This document shows, piece after piece, positions 8,702-14,771 of a stretch of DNA of 14,771 nt (the stretch's first letter is position 1; each line of letters opens with the position of its first letter). Source of the stretch: Liolophura sinensis (lineage: Eukaryota; Mollusca; Polyplacophora; Chitonida; Chitonidae); contig NW_027018556.1 in the NCBI RefSeq assembly GCF_032854445.1, positions 1 through 14,771 of the forward strand, in the 5' to 3' direction. Both the position numbers and the translations under genes were made by a program. The notes beneath the pieces are model-generated. The model searched no databases. It was not told the DNA's origin and saw only the letters and a program-made list of their open reading frames with translations.

Positions 8702-9249
8702 AAGTTGAATATAATAATGACCAGTGGCGATGGTACGTTGTGAATTTAGCCGATTTCAATTAGCAAAAAGACCAGGCAAAAATCCAAAAGTGGAAAAACT
8801 GTTCCAATGCTGCTGGTAAGAGGCTAATCCGACGTATTTTGTGACGAGAAATCGAATGGTGCAAACCGCGTTTCTCTCCGACCAATACTTTTGGCTGTAG
8901 CGTCAATTGAATGAGCATTTATGTGAAAATCACGTGCCTAGCAACGGCTCTTACTCCATGGAAACCAAGGAAATTTGCAATTTTTCAACAGCTGGAGATG
9001 CCTGGCCCAATTGCGCATCTTTTGGCACCTTATTGATGTGGGTCAGTATTCACTTGTACTTTTTAGAGCAGACTGTATCAAGTACCTTGTGTTTTTTATA
9101 TACAAATGGTGTGGTTTTTCAACATGTAGATAAAGACATTGAGTTTGTTTTCGACTTAGAAGTAAGACAATTGCTGGATGAGTTAAATGGGCTTGGCCCA
9201 AAGATTTGACGTCTTTTGGGCTACCGAAGGGCACATAACTTATAATCAA
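8702..9249. repeat. Monomer M17, A-type (548 bp)
   Basis: Counterpart of M5, with a five-A rather than six-A run and TACTCCATGG in place of TACTGCATGG. The plus-strand frame is open at 8907-9209. Confidence 0.93.
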
Positions 9250-9797
9250 AAGTTGAATATAGTACTGACCAGTCGAGATGGTACATTGTAAATGTAGCCG
9301 ATTTCAATTAGCAAAAAGATCAGGCAAAAATCCAAAAGTGGAAAAACTGTTCCAATGCTGCTGGTAAGAGGCTAATCCGACGTACTTTGTGACGAGAAAT
9401 CGAATGGTGCAAACCGCGTTGATCTCCAACCAATACTTTTGGCTGTAGCGACAATTGAACGAGCATTTATGTGAAAATCACGTACCCAACAACGGTTCTT
9501 ACTCCATGGAAACCAAGGAAATTTGCAATTTTTCAACAACTGGAGATGCCTGGCCCAATTCCGCAACTTTTGGCACCTTATTGATGTGGGTCAGTGTTCA
9601 ATTGTACTTTTTACAGCAGACTGTATCAAGTACCTTGTGTTTTTTATATACAAATGGTGTGGTTTTTTAACATGTAGATAAAGACATTGAGTTTGTCTTT
9701 CACTTAGAAGTAAAACTGTTGCTGGATGAGTTAAATGGGCTTGGCCCAAAGATTTGACGTCTTCTGGGCTACCGAAGGGCACATAACTTATAATCAA
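9250..9797. repeat. Monomer M18, B-type (548 bp)
   Basis: Counterpart of M6 and, as far as I can see, identical to it, including the lost E-box (CACGTA). Confidence 0.93.
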
Positions 9798-10348
9798 AAG
9801 TTAAATATAGCAATGACCAGTCGCGATGGTACATTGTAAATGTAGCCGATTTCAATAAGCTAAAAGATCAGGCAAAAATCCAAAAGTGGAAAAACTGTTC
9901 CAATGCTGCTGGTAAGAGGCTAATCCGACGTACTTTGTGACGAGAAATCAAATGGTGCAAACTGCGTTGCTGTCCGACCAATACTTTTGGCTGTAGCGAC
10001 AATTGAATGAGCATTTATGTGAAAATCACGTGCCCAGCAACGGCTCTTACTCCATGGAAACCAATTAAATTTGCAATTTTTCAACAGCTGGAGATGCCTG
10101 GCCCAATTGCGCATCTTTTGGCACCTTATTGATGTGGGTCAGTGTTCAATTCTACTTTTTACAGCAGACTGTATCAAGTACAAGTATTTGTTTTTTATAT
10201 ACAAATGGTGTGGTTTTTCAACATGTAGATATTGAAATTGAGTTTGTCTTCGACTTAGAAGTAAAACAACTGCTGGATGAGTTAAATGGGCTTGGCCCAA
10301 AGATTTGACGTCTTCTGTGCTACCGAAGGGCACATAACTTATAATCAA
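9798..10348. repeat. Monomer M19, C-type (551 bp)
   Basis: Counterpart of M7, carrying the commoner base at both sites where M7 is private (GATTTCAATAAGC; CCTTATTGATG). It has the 3-bp C expansion near 10180. Confidence 0.93.
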
Positions 10349-10897
10349 AAGTTGAATATAGTAATAACCAGTCGCGATGGTACATTGTAAATGTAGCCGA
10401 TTTCAATTAGCAAAAGGACCAGGGCAAAAATCCAAAAGTGGAAAAACTGTTCCAATGCTGCTGGTAAGAGGCTAATCCGACGTACTTTGTGACGAGAAAT
10501 CGAATGGTGCAAACTCCGTTGCTCTCCGACCAATACTTTTGGCTGTAGCGACAATTGAATGAGCATTTATGTGAAAATCACGTGCCTAGCAACGGCTCTT
10601 ACTCCATGGAAACCAAGAAAATTTGCAATTTTTCAACAGCTGGAGATGCCTGGCCCAATTGCGCATCTTTTGGCACCTTATTGATGTGGGTCAGTGTTCA
10701 ATTGTACTTTTTACAGCAGACTGTATCAAGTTCCTTGTGTTTTTTATATACAAATGGTGTGGTTTTTCAACATGTAGATAAAGACATTGAGATTGTCTTC
10801 GACTTAGAAGTAAAACAACTGCTGGATGAGTTAAATGGGCTTGGCCCAAAGATTTGACGTCTTCTGGGCTACCGAAGGGCACATAACTTATAATCAA
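10349..10897. repeat. Monomer M20, D-type (549 bp)
   Basis: Counterpart of M8 with the same GGACCAGGGC indel. It has TTATTGATGTGGG in place of TTATTAATATGGG. The plus-strand frame is open at 10555-10857. Confidence 0.93.
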
Positions 10898-11445
10898 AAG
10901 TTGAATATAATAATGACCAGTGGCGATGGTACGTTGTGAATTTAGCCGATTTCAATTAGCAAAAAGACCAGGCAAAAATCCAAAAGTGGAAAAACTGTTC
11001 CAATGCTGCTGGTAAGAGGCTAATCCGACGTACTTTGTGACGAGAAATCGAATGGTGCAAACCGCGTTGCTCTCCGACCAATACTTTTGGCTGTAGCGAC
11101 AATTGAATGAGCATTTATGTGAAAATCACGTGACTAGCAACGGCTCTTACTCCATGGAAACCAAGGAAATTTGCAATTTTTCAACAGCTGGAGATCCCTG
11201 GCCCAATTCCGCATCTTTTGGCACCTTATTGATGTGGTTCAGTATTTACTTGTACTTTTTACAGCAGACTGTATCAAGTACCTTGTGTTTTTTATATACA
11301 AATGGTGTGGTTTTTCAACATGTAGATAAAGACATTGAGTTTGTTTTCCACTTAGAAGTAAGACAACTGCTGGATGAGTTAAATGGGCTTGGCCCAAAGA
11401 TTTGACGTCTTCTGGGCTACCGAAGGGCACATAACTTATAATCAA
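10898..11445. repeat. Monomer M21, A-type (548 bp)
   Basis: Counterpart of M9, with no difference seen; it carries the palindromic TCACGTGA. The plus-strand frame is open at 11103-11405. Confidence 0.93.
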
Positions 11446-11992
11446 AAGTTGAATATAGTAATGACCAGTCGAGATGGTACATTGTAAATGTAGCCGATTT
11501 CAATTAGCAAAAAGACCAGGCAAAAATCCAAAAGTGGAAAAACTGTTCCAATGCTGCTGGTAAGAGGCTACTCCGACGTACTTTGTGACGAGAAATCGAA
11601 TGGTGCAAACCGCGTTGATCTCCGACCAATACTTTTGGCTGTAGTGACAACTGAATGAGCATTTATGTGAAAATCACGTGCCCAACAATGGCTCTTACTC
11701 CATGGAAACCAAGGAAATTTGCAATTTTTCAACAGCTGGAGATGCCTGGCCCAGTGCCGCAACTTTTGGCACCTTTTTGATGTGGGTCAGTGTTCAATTG
11801 TACTTTTTACAGCAGACTGTATCAAGTACCTTGTGTTTTTATATACAAATGGTGTGGTTTTTTAACATGTAGATAAAGACATTGAGTTTGTCTTTCACTT
11901 AGAAGTAAACCAGTTGCTGGATGAGTTAAATGGGCTTGGCCCAAAGATTTGACGTCTTCTAGTCTATCGAAGGGCACATAACTTATAATCAA
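11446..11992. repeat. Monomer M22, B-type (547 bp)
   Basis: Counterpart of M10, with the same missing T. One substitution (G at 11754). Confidence 0.93.
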
Positions 11993-12540
11993 AAGTTGAA
12001 TATAGCAATGACCAGTCGCGATGGTACATAGTAAATGTAGCCGATTTCAATTAGCAAAAAGATCAGGCAAATATCCAAAAGTGGAAAAACTGTTTAAATG
12101 CTGCTGGTAAGAGGCTCATCCGACGTACTTTGTGACGAGAAATCAAATGGTGCAAACTGCGTTGCTCTCCGACTAATACTTTTGGCTGTAGCGACAATTG
12201 AATGAGCATTTATGTGAAAATCACGTGCCCAGCAACGGCTCTTACTCCATGGAAACCAAGGAAATTTGCAATTTTTCAACAGCTGGAGATGCCTGGCCCA
12301 ATTGCGCATCTTTTGGCACCTTATTGATGTGGGTCAGTGTTCAATTCTACTTTTTACAGCAGACTGTATCAAGTACCTTGTGTTTTTTATATACAAATGG
12401 TGTGGTTTTTCAACATGTAGATAAAGACATTGAGTTTGTCTTCGACTTAGAAGTAAAACAATTGCTGGATGAGTTAAATGGGCTTGGCCCAAAGATTTGA
12501 CGTCTTCTGGCCTACCGAAGGGCACATAACTTATAATCAA
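11993..12540. repeat. Monomer M23, C/D chimera (548 bp)
   Basis: Counterpart of M11, with no difference seen. It is also the apparent source of the next monomer. Confidence 0.9.
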
Positions 12541-13088
12541 AAGTTGAATATAATAATGACCAGTGGCGATGGTACGTTGTGAATTTAGCCGATTTCAATT
12601 AGCAAAAAGATCAGGCAAATATCCAAAAGTGGAAAAACTGTTTAAATGCTGCTGGTAAGAGGCTCATCCGACGTACTTTGTGACGAGAAATCAAATGGTG
12701 CAAACTGCGTTGCTCTCCGACTAATACTTTTGGCTGTAGCGACAATTGAATGAGCATTTATGTGAAAATCACGTGCCCAGCAACGGCTCTTACTCCATGG
12801 AAACCAAGGAAATTTGCAATTTTTCAACAGCTGGAGATGCCTGGCCCAATTGCGCATCTTTTGGCACCTTATTGATGTGGGTCAGTGTTCAATTCTACTT
12901 TTTACAGCAGACTGTATCAAGTACCTTGTGTTTTTTATATACAAATGGTGTGGTTTTTCAACATGTAGATAAAGACATTGAGTTTGTCTTCGACTTAGAA
13001 GTAAAACAATTGCTGGATGAGTTAAATGGGCTTGGCCCAAAGATTTGACGTCTTCTGGCCTACCGAAGGGCACATAACTTATAATCAA
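12541..13088. repeat. Monomer M24, extra C/D copy with A-type left end (548 bp)
   Basis: This unit has no counterpart in copy 1. Its first ~50 bases are A-type (TAATAATGACCAGTGGCG, GTACGTTGTGAATTT, to about 12587). From AGATCAGGCAAAT near 12609 to the end it matches M23 base for base by eye. The switch lies in the shared stretch of roughly 25 bases between about 12587 and 12610, which marks the crossover that added one monomer. Confidence 0.88.
12587..12610. other. Crossover interval that added monomer M24
   Basis: Left of this interval the diagnostic bases are A-type, right of it they are C-type as in M23. The interval itself is common to all types. It is the physical trace of the unequal exchange that makes long-repeat copy 2 one monomer longer than copy 1. 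Confidence 0.75.
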
Positions 13089-13636
13089 AAGTTGAATATA
13101 ATAATGACCAGTGGCGATGGTACGTTGTGAATTTAGCCGATTTCAATTAGCAAAAAGACCAGGCAAAAATCCAGAAGTGGAAAAACTGTTCCAATGCTGC
13201 TGGTAAGAGGCTAATCCGACGTACTTTGTGACGAGAAATCGAATGGTGCAAACCGCGTTGCTGTCCGACCAATACTTTTGGCTGTAGCGACAATTGAATG
13301 CGCATTTATGTGAAAATCACGTGCCCAACAATGGCTCTTACTCCATGGAAACCAAGGAAATTTGCAATTTTTCAACAGCTGGAGATGCCTGGCCCAATGC
13401 CGCAACTTTTGGCACCTTATTGATGTGGGTCAGTGTTCAATTGTACTTTTTACAGCAGACTGTATGAAGTACCTTGTGTTTTTTATATACAAATGGTGTG
13501 GTTTTTTAACATGTAGATAAAGACATTGAGTTTGTCTTTCACTTAGAAGTAAACCAGTTGCTGGATGAGTTAAATGGGCTTGGCCCAAAGATTTGACGTC
13601 TTCTAGTCTATCGAAGGGCACATAACTTATAATCAA
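13089..13636. repeat. Monomer M25, A/B chimera (548 bp)
   Basis: Counterpart of M12, offset by the extra monomer. It carries TGTATGAAG near 13463 in place of TGTATCAAG, a change otherwise seen only in M1. Confidence 0.9.
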
Positions 13637-14024
13637 AAGTTAAATATAGCAATGACCAGTCGCGATGGTACATAGTAAATGTAGCCGATTTCAATTAGCA
13701 AAAAGATCAGGCAAAAATCCAAAAGTGGCAAAACTGTTTAAATGCTGCTGGTAAGAGGCTAATCCGACGTACTTTGTGACGAGAAATCAAATGGTGCAAA
13801 CTGCGTTGCTCTCCGACCAATACTTTTGGCTGTAGCGACAATTGAATGAGCATTTATGTGAAAATCACGTGCCCAGCAACGGCTCTTACTCCATGGAAAC
13901 CAATTAAATTTGCAATTTTTCAACAGCTGGAGATGCCTGGCCCAATTGCTGGATGAGTTAAATGGGCTTGGCCCAAAGATTTGACGTCTTCTGGCCTACC
14001 GAAGGGCACATAACTTATAATCAA
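13637..14024. repeat. Monomer M26, C/D with 160-bp deletion (388 bp)
   Basis: Counterpart of M13, with the identical junction at CAATTGC (13943-13949). The deletion was copied with the 6.4-kb unit and is not a second event. Confidence 0.93.
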
Positions 14025-14411
14025 AAGTTGAATATAATAATGACCAGTGGCGATGGTACGTTGTGAATTTAGCCGATTTCAATTAGCAAAAAGACCAGGC
14101 AAAAATCCAGAAGTGGAAAAACTGTTCCAATGCTGCTGGTAAGAGGCTAATCCGACGTACTCTGTGACGAGAAATCGAATGGTGCAAACCGCGTTGCTGT
14201 CCGACCAATACTTTTGGCTGTAGCGACAATTGAATGCGCATTTATGTGAAAATCACGTGCCCAACAATGGCTCTTACTCCATGGAAACCAAGGAAATTTG
14301 CAATTTTTCAACAGCTGGAGATGCCTGGCCCAATTGCTGATGAGTTAAATGGGCTTGGCCCAAAGATTTGACGTCTTCTGGCCTACCGAAGGGCACATAA
14401 CTTATAATCAA
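14025..14411. repeat. Monomer M27, A/B left part on the deleted D right end (387 bp)
   Basis: The left part is A/B (CCAGAAG, GAATGCGCA, CCCAACAATGG, AACCAAGGAAAT) but it runs into the same CAATTGC junction (14331-14337) as M13 and M26. An A/B unit normally reads CCCAATGCCGC at that spot. Exchange with an M26-like unit in the shared AGCTGGAGATGCCTGGCCC stretch explains it better than an independent deletion. One G is missing just after the junction (CTGATGAG), and GTACTCTGTG near 14157 has a private C. Confidence 0.85.
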
Positions 14412-14771
14412 AAGTTGAATATAATAATGACCAGTGGCGATGGTACGTTGTGAATTTAGCCGATTTCAATTAGCAAAAAGACCAGGCAAAAATCCAGAAG
14501 TGGAAAAACTGTTCCAATGCTGCTGGTAAGAGGCTAATCCGACGTACTTTGTGACGAGAAATCGAATGGTGCAAACCGCGTTGCTGTCCGACCAATACTT
14601 TTGGCTGTAGCGACAATTGAATGCGCATTTATGTGAAAATCACGTGCCCAAACAATGGCTCTTACTCCATGGAAACCAAGGAAATTTGCAATTTTTCAAC
14701 AGCTGGAGATGCCTGGCCCAATGCCCGCAACTTTTGGCACCTTATTGATGTGGGTCAGTGTTCAATTGTAC
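14412..14771. repeat. Monomer M28, A/B chimera, left 360 bp
   Basis: A/B-type as far as it goes. It has two private single-base insertions in short homopolymers: an extra A in CCCAAACAATGG near 14650 and an extra C in AATGCCCGCAAC near 14724. It is cut by the window edge. Confidence 0.88.

Larger units (their letters stand above)
8702..10897. repeat. Tetramer block, long-repeat copy 2 (A-B-C-D, 2196 bp)
   Basis: Counterpart of 2279-4475 at an offset of 6422 bp. It differs from it only by one missing A in the run near 2372 and by the substitutions corresponding to 2534, 3431, 3706, 4261 and 4264. Confidence 0.85.
7055..14024. repeat. Higher-order repeat, copy 2 (13 monomers, 6970 bp)
   Basis: This repeats copy 1 monomer by monomer. 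7603-12540 matches 1179-6118 with about ten differences by eye: two single-base indels (extra A near 1365 and near 2372) and substitutions at 1299, 1771, 2534, 3431, 3706, 4261, 4264 and 11754. After 12540 an extra C/D monomer is inserted, so the rest of the copy matches copy 1 at an offset of 6970 bp, which is 6422 plus 548. The first monomer differs from copy 1 in having an A-type left end where copy 1 has a B-type one. Confidence 0.93.
1..14771. repeat. Satellite DNA array, ~548-bp monomer, complete window
   Basis: The same sequence of about 548 bp recurs head to tail from the first base to the last, always in the same orientation, giving 27 complete or internally shortened monomers and a partial one at each edge. 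Most units are 547-552 bp; three are 387-388 bp. All spacing differences come from small indels, one 3-bp type-specific insertion, and one recurrent 160-bp deletion. No foreign sequence interrupts the array, so there is no stretch of unique DNA to annotate. Head-to-tail monomers with multi-monomer periodicity are characteristic of eukaryotic heterochromatic satellites, often centromeric. The chromosomal location here is inference. I do not recognise the family. Confidence 0.98.
14025..14771. repeat. Start of a third higher-order copy, rearranged
   Basis: After the second shortened monomer the array continues with another shortened unit (387 bp) and then 360 bases of an A/B-type monomer. Copy 1 was followed by a full A/B unit and a C unit, so this copy does not simply repeat the earlier order. 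Several single-base changes seen nowhere else cluster here (see findings), so part of the difference could be sequencing error near a contig end. Confidence 0.6.

Noticed and set aside
14331-14380. Hammerhead ribozyme, as found in some insect and other satellites: M27 reads CTGATGAG at 14337-14344, followed by a hairpin and later GTC
   Set aside because: The GAAA core strand is absent after the hairpin, and the flanks do not pair to form stem I. All other monomers read CTGGATGAG, so the match arises from a single lost G in one unit near a contig end. No CTGANGA core was seen on the other strand.
1-14771. CRISPR array, integron or bacterial tandem gene array
   Set aside because: The repeat unit is far too long and there are no spacers: the entire unit is the repeat. 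No coding capacity, att sites or ribosome binding sites accompany it.
1-14771. Tandem transposon or rDNA spacer array
   Set aside because: No terminal inverted repeats, target-site duplications, transposase or reverse-transcriptase motifs, poly-A tail or rRNA sequence was seen in the monomer.

Overview
The whole window is satellite DNA: one head-to-tail array of a monomer of about 548 bp, all copies in the same orientation, running off both edges. I find no unique sequence, transposon insertion, RNA gene, CRISPR array or credible protein gene. Composition is about 41% G+C (hand count over the first 540 bases). A monomer holds about 16 CpG sites, only mildly below expectation. A long homogeneous array with multi-monomer order is typical of eukaryotic centromeric, pericentromeric or sex-chromosome heterochromatin. 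The mild CpG depletion hints at a lightly methylated genome, such as an invertebrate. I do not recognise the satellite family and cannot name the species.

I number the units M0 to M28. Each ends at the last base of the conserved ATAACTTATAATCAA motif, at 81, 630, 1178, 1730, 2278, 2827, 3375, 3926, 4475, 5023, 5570, 6118, 6666, 7054, 7602, 8153, 8701, 9249, 9797, 10348, 10897, 11445, 11992, 12540, 13088, 13636, 14024 and 14411. Diagnostic variants sort them into four types, A, B, C and D. Neighbouring types differ at roughly 6% of positions; the same type from different blocks is more alike.

Three levels of order are visible: the 548-bp monomer; an A-B-C-D tetramer of 2197 bp (82-2278 and 2279-4475, then degenerating); and a 12-monomer higher-order repeat of about 6.42 kb. 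Copy 1 of the long repeat is 631-7054. Copy 2 is 7055-14024, with one extra monomer (12541-13088). A third copy seems to start at 14025. Over 1179-6118 against 7603-12540 I count only about ten differences in 4.94 kb (about 99.8% identity), so the 6.4-kb unit was amplified recently.

The history of the array can be read from its scars. Chimeric monomers (A/B, C/D) mark unequal exchanges. A 160-bp deletion between two CAATTGC heptamers gives 388-bp monomers at 6667-7054 and 13637-14024, and a 387-bp derivative at 14025-14411. Each monomer also carries short motifs worth testing: an imperfect hairpin, an ATCACGTG E-box that matches the yeast centromere CDEI consensus, and a run of A-tracts. Open frames recur in many units on both strands, but they start at TTG, are broken by stops in most copies and vary mostly at amino-acid-changing sites. 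I treat them as by-products of the repeat.
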